The notes: a model not told the origin generated them from the letters alone. A stretch of 64,000 nt of DNA from Anaerocolumna sp. AGMB13020 (GCF_033100115.1 NZ_CP136910.1:620001-684000); one strand, 5' to 3'; numbered from the stretch's first letter, positions 44,301 to 53,686 are shown. Numbers and translations: made by a program.

Positions 44301-46004
44301 ATGAAAAAATCCAACTATTTAATTCTGCTGCTAATCGTTCTGGCAGCCGGAGGTTGCAGCAGACAACAGACAAATGAACAGGTTACTGTTAATACCAACA
44401 ACAGTACCATAGAGACAGAAATTGTAACCAAAGATATGACAACGGAAGCCGCCGCTGATGAAAATATAGATACGCTCTATCCTGCGTATATACTGAAAGA
44501 TAATGATAAGCTCTTTGGTTATATTGACTCTGCCGGAAATTTTGTCATTGACCCTGTGTATGACCAAGCCACTGATTTTAGTGATGGTGTTGCCGTAGTC
44601 CATGACTCTCAAACCAATGAATACATTTTAATCGACAGGCAGGGCAATGTGATTTATCGAACTACCAATACCATTGGTGCTTTCCAGGAAGGATATGCAG
44701 TTTTTGAAGTATATAAGGACAACAAATCACTGGAGGGTTATCTTGATACCACCGGAACAATAATTTTGCCTGCCGTTTACGATGCTGCCTCCCCTTTTAA
44801 AGACGGGAAAGCTTATGTGTATACAGAAAATCAGATTCAGCAGATTGATAAAGAAGGAAATGTACTAAACAGTTATAATATAAAAGAGAATGATATTTAT
44901 GTCTCTGATTTCCGGGACGGTTATATCATTTATAACAGTACTGGAAGCAATATTATGGAAGCTATGAATTATAGAGGTGAAAAGATTCCTCTTCCGGTGA
45001 ATGTCTCAGAAAATTACACCGGTTACTCCAATCTGTTTTATCTGGGTGAAAACATTTTTGCTGTGATGCAGAAAACAGATATAGAAGATTATTCCTCCTC
45101 TTATACTACTCCATATGCACTTTTTGATGCTAAGGGAAAACAGCTTACAGATTATATCTACTATGACCTAAGTAATTTCAGTGATGGTGTGGCTTCTGCA
45201 ACAGATGACGACTACACTTATTTCCTTGATACCAATGGTAAGGTTGTTACCACTCTCCCTAAATTCGAAGGCAGAGGTACTCTTACTCTTAAAGATGATA
45301 TTATAAAGGCTGAGATTGATAATGATTTTAGTTATGAAACTGTTGCAGGCAAAGTCATCTATGAAACAGAAGATGATATTAAATTAAATGATGAATTAAC
45401 CTTAAAATCTAAAAAGTTTAAATCGAATAAATACGTTGTCGTGCATTACCCTATCTTAACAGGTCTTACAAACAGCCAGGTTGAGAAGCAAATCAATGAA
45501 GAGCTCTATAAGCTTTTTGTAGATGGCAGAAAGGATTTAACCAAAGAGGATAATCTTACTGTAGATGACAATTTCGAAGGCAGCCTTATCAACAACATAT
45601 TATTGGTATACCAAACCGGTTATGACTATCCTATGGGGGCTGCTCATGGAATGCCTATAAGAAATTACTACCCGATAGACCTTACCACTGGTAAAATCTA
45701 TGAGCTTTCGGATTTATTTAAAGCAGACAGCAGCTATGCTGAGGTTCTCAGTGCCATTGTAGCCTCTAAAGTAAAGGAAGATTCGGAAAAAGATGAATCC
45801 ATTTACTTTGAGGATGCAGATCCTGCTATTGCTGCCGATCAATATTTCTATTTGGATGACAAAAATCTATACCTTTATTTCTATCCCTATGATATTGCAC
45901 CATATGCTGCAGGATTCCCGGAATTTAAGATTCCCTTTGATAGTATAAGAGATATCCTCAACTATGATGGAGACTTTTATAAAGCACTTAATCCATTAAA
46001 ATAA
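44301..46004 (+). CDS. WG-repeat lipoprotein with DUF3298-type C-terminal domain
   Basis: 567 residues. The lipobox LAAGGC predicts a membrane-anchored lipoprotein. Residues about 50-330 hold repeats of the WG beta-propeller type (LFGYIDSAGNFVIDPVYDQAT, ..YLDTTGTIILPAVYDAAS..). The C-terminal 200 residues resemble the DUF3298/RsiV-like sensor fold (DLTTGKIYELSDLFKADSSY, YFYLDDKNLYLYFYPYDIAPYAAG). Probably an envelope sensing or binding protein; ligand unknown. The ATG at 44301 follows AAGGAGAAG. Monocistronic. Confidence 0.8.
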   Translation: MKKSNYLILLLIVLAAGGCSRQQTNEQVTVNTNNSTIETEIVTKDMTTEAAADENIDTLYPAYILKDNDKLFGYIDSAGNFVIDPVYDQATDFSDGVAVVHDSQTNEYILIDRQGNVIYRTTNTIGAFQEGYAVFEVYKDNKSLEGYLDTTGTIILPAVYDAASPFKDGKAYVYTENQIQQIDKEGNVLNSYNIKENDIYVSDFRDGYIIYNSTGSNIMEAMNYRGEKIPLPVNVSENYTGYSNLFYLGENIFAVMQKTDIEDYSSSYTTPYALFDAKGKQLTDYIYYDLSNFSDGVASATDDDYTYFLDTNGKVVTTLPKFEGRGTLTLKDDIIKAEIDNDFSYETVAGKVIYETEDDIKLNDELTLKSKKFKSNKYVVVHYPILTGLTNSQVEKQINEELYKLFVDGRKDLTKEDNLTVDDNFEGSLINNILLVYQTGYDYPMGAAHGMPIRNYYPIDLTTGKIYELSDLFKADSSYAEVLSAIVASKVKEDSEKDESIYFEDADPAIAADQYFYLDDKNLYLYFYPYDIAPYAAGFPEFKIPFDSIRDILNYDGDFYKALNPLK

Positions 46005-46010
46005 TCCTTA

Positions 46011-46055
46011 AAAAAGCAGCTGTTTCATTTTATAAAAGAAACAGCTGCTTTTTCA
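46011..46055. terminator. Bidirectional terminator
   Basis: AAAAAGCAGCTGTTTC (46013-46028) pairs with GAAACAGCTGCTTTTT (46039-46054). It sits between two convergent genes and overlaps the last codon of the radical-SAM gene. Confidence 0.9.
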
Positions 46056-47138
46056 CCTATTTAAACTTCCGAACTTCTTACGATAACCGCATTTTCTGCA
46101 CAGCTCTTCTCTTGCTCTTCTGCCGGAAAAACCGTCATATATAGCCTTTGCTCTTGGACTGTCGATAATTTCTGTAAAAGGAGTCGTTATTATATTCCCC
46201 AGGTTGATTACTCCTTCACCGTCAAGGCAGCAGGGAATAACCGTTCCATCTGAGAGTATACCCACATGGGTTCTTAAACCATAACAGAAACCACAACCAT
46301 CATCCTCCTCTTCTGTTAACCCAGGCCAGGTAAATTCATAATCTCTGCTGATATATACTCTTTCTGAAAGTTTTATACCTCTTCCCGGTTTCACATCTTC
46401 TTTAAGGCTGCCATTAAAGCCATATACCTTTTCCAGGCGGTTTAGATATTTATCGGTAGCATTCACCTTATATGGTGTTCTATTGGTTTCTTCTGTTTTA
46501 TCCATATTCCAGAAACGATACGATATATTGGTTGCTGTTGAATGCAGTAATTCTTCTGCTCCTTCAAGGATATCCTCCAGGTATCGGCCTCTCCTGTCTG
46601 TTTCTTTAGGACTTCCAGTTTCTTTAAGACCGCAGCTTTCCTTAAGACCACCGTTTTCTTTAAGACCACTGTTTTCTCTAAGACTGCCGTTTTCTTTTAG
46701 TCCGCCGTTTTCTTTTAGTCCGCCGTTTTCTTTTAGTCCACAGTTTTCTATAAGACCGCCGTTTTTTTTAAGACCGACAGATTCCTCTTCTATATATTCT
46801 CCACCAAAACTATGCAAAGAAAAGTTTATCTGTCTTAAGGCATCTTTCCCCTTTAATTCTGGTAGTGCTTTTTTTATAAGGGTTCCATTCGTGGTAATGT
46901 TAACCTTTAATCCATGTTCACTGCAAATAGAAAGAAAACTGCCCAGCATCGGATGCAGCAGAGGTTCTCCTTTCACATGTAAATAGACATAATCTGTAAA
47001 GGGGCTTATTTCTTCGATTATTCTTTCAAACTCCTCCTGTGACATGTAAGTACTCTTCCTTTGTGTTTTAGGACAGAAACTGCAAGACAGATTACACAGG
47101 TTGGTTATTTCTATATATATTTTTTTAAACCGTTTCAT
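46053..47138 (-). CDS. Radical SAM/SPASM protein with an internal hexapeptide-repeat insertion
   Basis: 361 residues. The radical-SAM cluster CNLSCSFC is at residues 15-22. The barrel start (HVKGEPLLHP, INFSLHSFGG) is interrupted at residues 122-176 by about nine copies of a GLKENG-type hexapeptide. The barrel then resumes with EDILEGAEELL and ends in a SPASM-like domain (CGFCYGLRTHVGILSDGTVI, CCLDGEGV, CRKCGYR). Related enzymes without an insert are about 300 residues long. The ATG at 47138 follows GGAG; 25 codons upstream are leader. The substrate is unknown. Confidence 0.8.
   Translation of the reverse strand: MKRFKKIYIEITNLCNLSCSFCPKTQRKSTYMSQEEFERIIEEISPFTDYVYLHVKGEPLLHPMLGSFLSICSEHGLKVNITTNGTLIKKALPELKGKDALRQINFSLHSFGGEYIEEESVGLKKNGGLIENCGLKENGGLKENGGLKENGSLRENSGLKENGGLKESCGLKETGSPKETDRRGRYLEDILEGAEELLHSTATNISYRFWNMDKTEETNRTPYKVNATDKYLNRLEKVYGFNGSLKEDVKPGRGIKLSERVYISRDYEFTWPGLTEEEDDGCGFCYGLRTHVGILSDGTVIPCCLDGEGVINLGNIITTPFTEIIDSPRAKAIYDGFSGRRAREELCRKCGYRKKFGSLNR
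46611..46775 (-). repeat. In-frame 18-bp minisatellite inside the radical-SAM gene
   Basis: About nine 18-bp units encode GLKKNG, GLIENC, GLKENG (three times), SLRENS, GLKENG, GLKESC, GLKETG. The unit length is a multiple of three, so copy number can change without shifting the frame. Confidence 0.9.
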
Positions 47139-47446
47139 TTTTTCTCCAATACTGCAAATACATTTTGTGGAATAAATTTTTTGCATTAAATTTTGTGCAT
47201 CACTTTTGAGCATTAAATTTTGTTCATTAATATTTGAGAGAACTTCGCTGGAATAACATTTACAGGAAAATGTATAAACCGTTCCTCACGTGCTCTATTC
47301 CTCCAAACTCAAAGAGAATCAATTGAATAAATCACTCTGTATCAGGCCTTCCATCAATAATTTGAATAAACCTCCGAGGATTGCACAAAATTAAGAGTAT
47401 CAAATATTATCAGTTTTTACAAGCTGAATATTTCAGGAGGTTACGG

Positions 47447-48379
47447 ATGTTTACACAAAAACGTCTTTCACAGGCATATAAAAATGCGAAAGTAGAATAT
47501 TTTGATAAAGATTCCAGGTATATATTTTTCAGTGACTGCCATAGAGGGGATGATAGTGCCTCCGATGAATTTGCCAAAAATCAACATGTTTTTTTGCATG
47601 CACTGGATTATTATTATAACAATGGTTATAAATATGTAGAGGTCGGTGACGGAGATGAGCTTTGGGAATACACTGACTTTAACCATATAAGGCTTGCTCA
47701 TACCGATGTATTTCTTGGAATGAAGAAATTCAGCAATGATAACCGTCTGATATTCCTCTTCGGCAATCACAATATCTATCTAAAGAAAAATCGATTCGTA
47801 AAAAAGAACTACTATAGTTATTATGATGAGTACAATCAAAAAAAGCAGAGCCTTTTTTCCAATCTAACACCGCATGAATCCATTGTACTCAAGCATCGGA
47901 AAACAGGGCAGGAAATACTTGTAGTTCATGGTCATCAGGGTGACCTGATGAATGACCAGCTCTGGTTCATTTCCATGCTCATGCTCCGTTATATCTGGCG
48001 TTTCTTACATGTTGTAGGTTTACACAGCCCTGCCAGTCCCGCCAAGAATCTTTATAAACGCCATAAGATAGAGAAAAATTATAAGATCTGGATCATTAAG
48101 AATAAAAGGATGCTGATTTGCGGTCATACCCACAGACCACATTTTCCAAAAACCAGCGAACTCCCTTATTATAATACCGGCTGCTGCATACATTCCAAAG
48201 GCCTTACCGGAATAGAAATCATAAATGACACCATTCTCATGGTAGAATGGAGAATCAAAGCGGATGACAATGGAACCTTAAACATTGTCCGCACGGTGGT
48301 AAGAGGTCCAGAAAAAATCTGTAAGTATAAAATGGGTAATTTCCCGTGTTTAAGCAAATATTTTAATGAGGTCAAGTAA
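47447..48379 (+). CDS. Calcineurin-like metallophosphoesterase (LpxH/UDP-sugar diphosphatase-like)
   Basis: 310 residues. Metal-binding motifs in order: FSDCHRGDD, VGDGDELWE, FGNHNIYL, VVHGHQGD and ICGHTHRPHF. It resembles LpxH-type pyrophosphatases, but lipid A is not expected in a Firmicute, so the substrate is open. The ATG at 47447 (MFTQKRL) has AGGAGG 6 nt upstream; the upstream frame has none. Confidence 0.85.
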   Translation: MFTQKRLSQAYKNAKVEYFDKDSRYIFFSDCHRGDDSASDEFAKNQHVFLHALDYYYNNGYKYVEVGDGDELWEYTDFNHIRLAHTDVFLGMKKFSNDNRLIFLFGNHNIYLKKNRFVKKNYYSYYDEYNQKKQSLFSNLTPHESIVLKHRKTGQEILVVHGHQGDLMNDQLWFISMLMLRYIWRFLHVVGLHSPASPAKNLYKRHKIEKNYKIWIIKNKRMLICGHTHRPHFPKTSELPYYNTGCCIHSKGLTGIEIINDTILMVEWRIKADDNGTLNIVRTVVRGPEKICKYKMGNFPCLSKYFNEVK

Positions 48380-48589
48380 AAATCAAAGAGGATTTCGCGG
48401 TGAATGATAACTGATACAGGAATATCAAATCGATGACTATTCCTTATAAAGCATAAGATGTAGTAATGTAGTATCCTGTACACATGAGTTCAGCCTGTTG
48501 ACAGGACAGCCGGCTTGTTATACTATTAGATTGTTAACAATTCATAGTTTAATAATCGAATTATAGTATTTGCAGGAAAAGAGGAACAT

Positions 48590-49393
48590 ATGGAACTACA
48601 TGAAAAATTTGAGGTATTAAAGAAAAATCTCTCCTCCCTTGACAGCCTTTGTGTTGCTTTCTCCGGTGGTGTAGACTCTACCTTTTTATTAAAAGCAGCC
48701 TTTGATGTATTAGGAGATAAAGTACTGGCAATTACTGCACGCTCATCTACTTATCCAGAAAGAGAGTTTAAGGAGGCCGTGGCCTTTACTCAGAAATATG
48801 GCATACCACACGAGGTAATTTATTCAGAAGAACTGGATGTTGACGGCTTCTCAGATAATCCTGTCAACCGCTGTTATTTGTGCAAAAATGAACTATTTGA
48901 TAAAATCATTGATATTGCAGCTGCCAAGGGAATCACAAGCATTGCAGAAGGTTCTAATATGGATGATTTAGGCGACTACCGTCCTGGTCTTCAGGCAGTA
49001 TCTGAGCACAAGGTATTAAGTCCTTTGCGAGTTGCTGAGCTTACCAAAGATGAGATCAGAGCACTTTCAAAGGAAATGGATCTTCCCACCTGGAACAAAC
49101 CTGCTTTTGCCTGTCTCTCCTCAAGATTTCCTTATGGACAGAAAATAACAAGAGAAAAACTTGAAATGGTTGATAAAGCAGAACAATTCTTATTAGACCA
49201 CGGTTTCAGACAGGTTCGTGTAAGACATCACGGAGAAATAGCACGAATCGAAGTGGGACAGTCTGAAATGGAAAAATTCTTTCATGTAGAATTGATGAAG
49301 GAAGTACAGGAGAATTTTAAGAAGTTCGGATTTTCTTATACCGCACTGGATCTGAAAGGTTACCGTACCGGCAGTATGAACGAGACCTTATAA
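48590..49393 (+). CDS. larE: LarE, ATP-dependent sacrificial sulfur transferase
   Basis: 267-residue PP-loop ATPase with AFSGGVDSTF. It donates its own cysteine sulfur (PAFACLSSRFPYG) to pyridinium dicarboxylate during synthesis of the nickel-pincer cofactor of lactate racemase. EGSNMDDLGDYRPGL is the family marker. larA, larB and larC are not next to it, so the cofactor pathway must be completed elsewhere. The ATG at 48590 follows AAGAGG; a terminator follows the gene. Confidence 0.92.
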   Translation: MELHEKFEVLKKNLSSLDSLCVAFSGGVDSTFLLKAAFDVLGDKVLAITARSSTYPEREFKEAVAFTQKYGIPHEVIYSEELDVDGFSDNPVNRCYLCKNELFDKIIDIAAAKGITSIAEGSNMDDLGDYRPGLQAVSEHKVLSPLRVAELTKDEIRALSKEMDLPTWNKPAFACLSSRFPYGQKITREKLEMVDKAEQFLLDHGFRQVRVRHHGEIARIEVGQSEMEKFFHVELMKEVQENFKKFGFSYTALDLKGYRTGSMNETL

Positions 49394-49417
49394 AGTAATA
49401 CATGCTTCGTAATACAT

Positions 49418-49458
49418 GATTCTAAGAAATAGCATTAGTCATTTCTTAGAATCTTTCT
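49418..49458 (+). terminator. Terminator after larE
   Basis: GATTCTAAGAAAT (49418-49430) pairs perfectly with ATTTCTTAGAATC (49441-49453), T-rich tail. Confidence 0.85.
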
Positions 49459-49627
49459 TTTATAACCATAAGTGAAACTCTCCCTTAAAGAACTCGCATA
49501 CTAGTCTTTCTATTTATATTAGCTGTTAGATTTGTACTTAACATTTGACATGTATTCTAAGAAAGGATACTATATTAAGCATAAGGGTTTTCATAAATCA
49601 GGAAAACCAATTCAAAGGAGTTACTAT

Positions 49628-49999
49628 ATGAATAACATTACCATGCCGCATGACCATGGACAGAATATTGATAAAGTACTGGAAAAAATGCCGGAGTCAT
49701 CCATGTTCTTAGAAGCAGCAATCACCTTTCAACAGCTTTGCGATGGGTCTCGTCTGCGTATATTGTGGCTGTTGTGCCACTCAGAGGAATGTGTCTCCAA
49801 TATAGCAGCAGCTGTTAATATGAGCGGTGCAGCCGTATCCCATCATCTGAAAACACTGAAATTAAATAATCTGATAACCAGCAGGCGCGACGGAAAAGAA
49901 GTTTATTATACACTGGCTGATAACAAAAAAGCACACTTGGTGCATCAAATGATTGATGACTACTTTCAATTAAACTGCCCGACGAATCATAACCACTAA
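49628..49999 (+). CDS. ArsR/SmtB-family metal-responsive repressor
   Basis: 123 residues: winged helix LEAAITFQQLCDGSRLRILW, LCHSEECVSNIAAAVNMS, AAVSHHLKTLKLNNLITSRR and YTLADNKKAHLV. The N-terminal MPHDHGQ and C-terminal NCPTNHNH histidines suit a Zn-sensing CzrA/SmtB-like site. The ATG at 49628 follows AAAGGAG; the frame further upstream is leader. It is convergent with the P1B-ATPase gene, which it probably controls together with the HMA gene. Confidence 0.88.
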   Translation: MNNITMPHDHGQNIDKVLEKMPESSMFLEAAITFQQLCDGSRLRILWLLCHSEECVSNIAAAVNMSGAAVSHHLKTLKLNNLITSRRDGKEVYYTLADNKKAHLVHQMIDDYFQLNCPTNHNH

Positions 50000-50010
50000 G
50001 AAACCCTAGC

Positions 50011-50184
50011 GTGTGTCTGAAAACTCATTGTACCTCTCTGAATGTCCCTCTTGGCGGTATTCTGCGTTGCAGTTTGAGGAACGAAAACCACTACATCCGC
50101 TAAAATACGCCTTGTCAATTTTCGCAAATTTCCTACTACCAAGTGGAATCTTTGGCCAGGCACAAACAGCTTTCAAACACACCC
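50011..50184 (+). repeat. MITE-like dispersed repeat, copy A
   Basis: A non-coding ~174-bp unit whose ends are inverted: GTGTGTCTGAAAACTCATTG at the left, and the complement of the right end reads GTGTGTTTGAAAGCTGTTTG. A diverged copy lies inverted at 58081-58272, sharing blocks such as CTCATTGTACC, GGCGGTATT, CGCCTTG and AAGTGGAAT. No ORF. It probably moves with a transposase encoded elsewhere. Confidence 0.7.
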
Positions 50185-50188
50185 CAGA

Positions 50189-50250
50189 TAAAAAAACTAT
50201 TTTGAACCATCTAATTTCTTTCAGAAATTAAGGTGCAAAATAGTTTTTAT
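50189..50250. terminator. Long hairpin between the ArsR and P1B-ATPase genes
   Basis: AAAAACTATTTTG (near 50190-50204) pairs with CAAAATAGTTTTT (50233-50245), with an inner AATTTCT/AGAAATT stem; terminator-like on both strands. Confidence 0.75.
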
Positions 50251-50256
50251 TTGTTA

Positions 50257-52107
50257 TTACATCTTTTTTATATTTAAAGCTCGCATCGCATTTAAAATTG
50301 CTATCACAGACACACCAACATCTGAAAATACCGCTGCCCACATAGAAGCAAAACCAAGCGCACCTAATACCAAAACTACACCTTTAACACCCAATGCAAT
50401 TACGATATTTTGTCTGACGATACGAAGTGTCTTCTTGGAAATCTTCATAACCTGAGCAATCTTAGAAGGTTCGTCGGTCATAATAACTACATCTGCCGCT
50501 TCAATTGCTGCATCTGATCCTAAGCCACCCATTGCTATACCGATATCTGCTCTTGCAAGAACCGGCGCATCGTTAATACCATCTCCTACAAAAGCCAATT
50601 TACCTTTCGGACTCTTCTCCTGCATCAATTCTTCCATACGGTCAACTTTATCTGCCGGAAGCAGCTCAGTATAAGCTTTCGTAAGCTTTAACTCCTTTGC
50701 CACTTTCTGGCCTACAGAATCTGCATCTCCTGTTAACATTACTGTTTTACGGATACCCGCAGCCTTCAAATCCTGAATCGCACGAGGTGAATCTTCTTTG
50801 ATTTCATCTTCTATACAAATATAACCCGCATACTCCCTATCAATTGACAGGTGAACCACTGTACCCGCCTGCTGTTCTTCTTTACAGGCAATACTCTCAT
50901 TCTTCATCAGTTTAAAATTACCAGCCAGAACTTCTTTACCATCTATAACCGCTTTGACACCGTGGCCTGGAATTTCTTCAATCTCACCAATACGAGAAGA
51001 ATCTATCTCTTTTCCAAAAGCTTTTTTTATAGAGAGCGCGATAGGATGATTTGAATAGTCCTCTGCATAAGCTGCGGTTTCTAATAATTCATCTGCTGTA
51101 ATTCCTTCCGGTAGTATCTTACTTACAGCAAAAGACCCTTTGGTCAGCGTACCTGTCTTATCAAATACTACGATTTCAGTATCCGCTAAAGCTTCCAGGT
51201 AATTACTACCCTTAACAAGGACACCTGATTTTGAAGCACCTCCTATACCCCCAAAGAAACTTAATGGAATGGAGATGACCAGTGCACAAGGACAGGAAAT
51301 AACAAGGAAGGTTAACGCTCTGGCTATCCAAATACTAAATTCCTGCCCCAAAAGTAATGGTGGCAGAACTGCAAGCAAAACTGCTGCAATAACAACAATA
51401 GGAGTATAATACCGGGCAAACTTGGTAATAAAATTCTCACTTTTGCTTTTCTTATCACTGGCATTCTCCACCAGTTCCAGAATCTTGGCAACTGTTGACT
51501 GCCCGAACTCCTTTGTAACTTTAATGTTTAAAACTCCGGTCTGATTAATACAGCCACTAATTATATCCTGCCCCGGCTGAACATCTCTGGGCACCGATTC
51601 GCCGGTCAGTGCGGAAGTATCAACAGCCGATATACCTTCTAAAACAATACCATCAAGAGGTATTCTTTCACCGGGCTTAACAACTACCGTATCCCCCACC
51701 TGAACTTCATCCGGGTCAACCTGCACCAGCTGACCATCCCTTAAAACATTCGCGTAATCCGGTCTTATATCCATAAGTTCCGAAATTGAACGTCTGGATT
51801 TAGAAACCGCATAGGATTGAAACCATTCACCTACCTGGTAAAACAGCATAACAGCAACACCTTCCGGATACTCCCCTAAACAGAAAGCACCCACTGTAGC
51901 TACCGCCATAAGAAAATTTTCATCAAATACCTGTCCATGAAGAATATTTCTTACAGCCTTAAGAAGGATATCACCTCCAATAACCAGATACACAATCAAA
52001 AAGACTGCTAATCTGGGGATACCTTCAAAAGGAAGCAGTATAGCTATCGTATAAAGAACCGCTGTCAGCAGTATACGTAATAATTGTTTTTTCTCTCTTT
52101 TAGACAT
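50257..52107 (-). CDS. P1B-type heavy-metal ATPase (Zn/Cd/Pb class) without N-terminal HMA domain
   Basis: 616 residues. Actuator motif SALTGESVP, membrane CPC motif LVISCPCALVISIPL, phosphorylation site VVFDKTGTLTKG, HP motif YSNHPIAL, and hinge FVGDGINDAPVLARADIGIAMGG are all intact, so an active export pump. The usual N-terminal metal-binding domain is missing; a separate HMA protein is encoded at 53244-53462. The ATG at 52107 lies after TTGGAGGTAATT. Likely derepressed through the nearby ArsR protein. Confidence 0.93.
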   Translation of the reverse strand: MSKREKKQLLRILLTAVLYTIAILLPFEGIPRLAVFLIVYLVIGGDILLKAVRNILHGQVFDENFLMAVATVGAFCLGEYPEGVAVMLFYQVGEWFQSYAVSKSRRSISELMDIRPDYANVLRDGQLVQVDPDEVQVGDTVVVKPGERIPLDGIVLEGISAVDTSALTGESVPRDVQPGQDIISGCINQTGVLNIKVTKEFGQSTVAKILELVENASDKKSKSENFITKFARYYTPIVVIAAVLLAVLPPLLLGQEFSIWIARALTFLVISCPCALVISIPLSFFGGIGGASKSGVLVKGSNYLEALADTEIVVFDKTGTLTKGSFAVSKILPEGITADELLETAAYAEDYSNHPIALSIKKAFGKEIDSSRIGEIEEIPGHGVKAVIDGKEVLAGNFKLMKNESIACKEEQQAGTVVHLSIDREYAGYICIEDEIKEDSPRAIQDLKAAGIRKTVMLTGDADSVGQKVAKELKLTKAYTELLPADKVDRMEELMQEKSPKGKLAFVGDGINDAPVLARADIGIAMGGLGSDAAIEAADVVIMTDEPSKIAQVMKISKKTLRIVRQNIVIALGVKGVVLVLGALGFASMWAAVFSDVGVSVIAILNAMRALNIKKM

Positions 52108-52447
52108 AATTACCTCCAATCCAACTCATTGAAGAGACTATAAGTTAAATTAATATTGTAGTTTAAAATTTGATATAAAATATTTGGTTATAATTCTATA
52201 ATTATGGTTTTTTGCATTGATTTTGATTATACTATTTACTCATTTCTATCTCTTTGCTATGTCTCTATTTACTAATACCAGATTAAGAATTGGTTTAAAA
52301 TCTTGATATAAGCTCTTGCTTAAAGCTTTTGCTTTATTTTATTGATTTAGTTTTTGCTTAAGCTTTAGTTTTTTGCTTTATCTCTGGCTTTCAGCTTTTG
52401 ATTAATCTCTGGTTTAAAAATTTATCTAATGTTTAATTCTGATTTAA

Positions 52448-52760
52448 TCGCTTGCTTTAAATTTGATCTAATCACTTGCTTTAAATTTTGATCTAATCGC
52501 TTGCTTTAAATTTGATCTAATCACTTGCTTTAAATTTTGATCTAATCGTTTTGCTTTAAATTTTAGTCTAATCATTTGCTTTAAATTTTGATCTAATCAT
52601 TTGCTTTAAATTTTGATCTAATCGTTTGCTTTAAATTTTAGTCTAATCATTTGCTTTAAATTTTGATCTAATCATTTGCTTTAAATTTTGATCTAATCAT
52701 TTGCTTTAAATTTTAATCTAATTATTTGATTTAAACTTTTGATTTTACATTAATCTAATC
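52448..52760. repeat. AT-rich tandem repeat array, 24-26-bp unit
   Basis: About 12 direct copies of TTTGCTTTAAATTTTGATC followed by TAATCA/G, directly adjacent with no unique spacers, so not CRISPR. Degenerate copies continue left to about 52310. No coding frame. It sits upstream of the P1B-ATPase start. Confidence 0.9.
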
Positions 52761-52821
52761 TTTTTATCTAAACTTTTGAATATGTTCTAAAACACAAGGA
52801 ATTAACTATCATATGATTTCA

Positions 52822-53037
52822 GGCTAATTGTGCAAAACAGAAAAGAACGAATGCGCCTATGGAAAGGTATTAGAATTCCTTTTCTCTGGATATTTTGTGC
52901 TATATTATAAAACTGATTGTCTGAGCGTAGCGAGTTATCAGTTTTATAATATGTAAAGCACAAAACATCCAGAGAATTAGGAATTCTTATACCTTGGAAT
53001 TGAAGCATGAGTTTTTTTCTGTTTTGTGCAATTAGCC
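52822..53037. repeat. 216-bp imperfect palindrome
   Basis: The outer arms GGCTAATTGTGCAAAACAG and CTGTTTTGTGCAATTAGCC are perfect inverse complements. Inner arms (GAATTCC..CTCTGGAT..TTTTGTGCT..TATTATAAAACTGAT and their inverse) continue to a loop near 52919-52936 containing GAGCGTAGCGAG. An RNA or single strand would form one long hairpin. No ORF. Likely a palindromic mobile unit or a very large terminator-like structure. Confidence 0.8.
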
Positions 53038-53136
53038 GTCCGTCTTATACAATTTCAACGTCCGTCTTATACAATTTCATCGTCCATCTTATACAATTTC
53101 ATCGTCCATCTTTGCAATTAGCCGTCCATCTTATAA
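53038..53136. repeat. 22-bp tandem repeats next to the palindrome
   Basis: Four to five copies of CGTCCATCTTATACAATTTC plus two bases; one copy contains CAATTAGC, which also ends the palindrome arm, so the array probably grew from the palindrome's edge. Confidence 0.75.
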
Positions 53137-53163
53137 CCAAAAACAAACCCACCCCTTTTTCTC

Positions 53164-53235
53164 AAAAAAGCTGCTGCAAACTATAACTATCATCTCCTGT
53201 AGTAAATATTATATACAGAGAATTCTGCAGCAGCT
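53164..53235 (-). terminator. Terminator after the HMA gene
   Basis: AGCTGCTGCA (53169-53178) pairs with TGCAGCAGCT (53226-53235) across a long loop; on the minus strand it is followed by TTTTTTGAG. Confidence 0.7.
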
Positions 53236-53243
53236 CAATATCT

Positions 53244-53462
53244 TTATGCCTTTACTATTACATCCGGCTCAATTTTTTTAATAAGTCTTTTTGCTTCATT
53301 TAAAACATCATCATACTTGTCATCAGGAGCTTCCAGTTCCATCTTCTGACTGAGAAAGTTAACCTTAACCCCTGTTACTCCCTCCACTTTCTTAATAGCA
53401 TTTTCAATTTTAGCAGCGCAGTTCGCGCAATCAAGGTCCTGTAATTTAATAGATTTTTTCAT
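53244..53462 (-). CDS. Stand-alone HMA metal-binding/chaperone domain
   Basis: 72 residues, ferredoxin-like HMA fold with DCANCAAKIENAIKKVEGV; the CxxC binds Zn, Cd or Cu. The C-terminal IKKIEPDVIVKA is typical of the detached domain that partners Zn/Cd P1B-ATPases. The ATG at 53462 follows GAAAGGGG. It is upstream of the ATPase gene on the same strand but separated from it by 1.1 kb of repeats and its own terminator. Confidence 0.88.
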   Translation of the reverse strand: MKKSIKLQDLDCANCAAKIENAIKKVEGVTGVKVNFLSQKMELEAPDDKYDDVLNEAKRLIKKIEPDVIVKA

Positions 53463-53627
53463 ATAATATCCCCTTTCAGACTTTTATGAATTAATTTTTT
53501 TTGTTTTGTTCAGGTGAACCTTTTATCAATTAAACAATCATTTAATTGTTTAATCATAGTATATGCATTCTAAGTTATTTTGTCAATATAAATTATTGAA
53601 ATTCTTTCTCAATAAATAAGCAAAAAA

Positions 53628-53680
53628 CCATGAAACTCTCAAAAGCAGCATAACCGCTTACAATGGTCTCATGGTTTTAA
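53628..53680 (-). terminator. Terminator after mogA
   Basis: On the minus strand AAAACCATGAGA pairs with a TTTCATGGTTTT arm about 30 nt later and is followed by TTTTTTGC. Confidence 0.7.
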
Positions 53681-53686
53681 AAACTC

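Noticed and set aside
46483..46986. 167-codon frame opposite the radical-SAM gene
   Set aside because: It is open only because the 18-bp repeat lacks stops on the complement; its sequence (SLRPPFSLRP...) is repeat translation.
52448..52760. Possible CRISPR array
   Set aside because: Units are directly adjacent and AT-rich with no unique spacers, and no cas gene is near.
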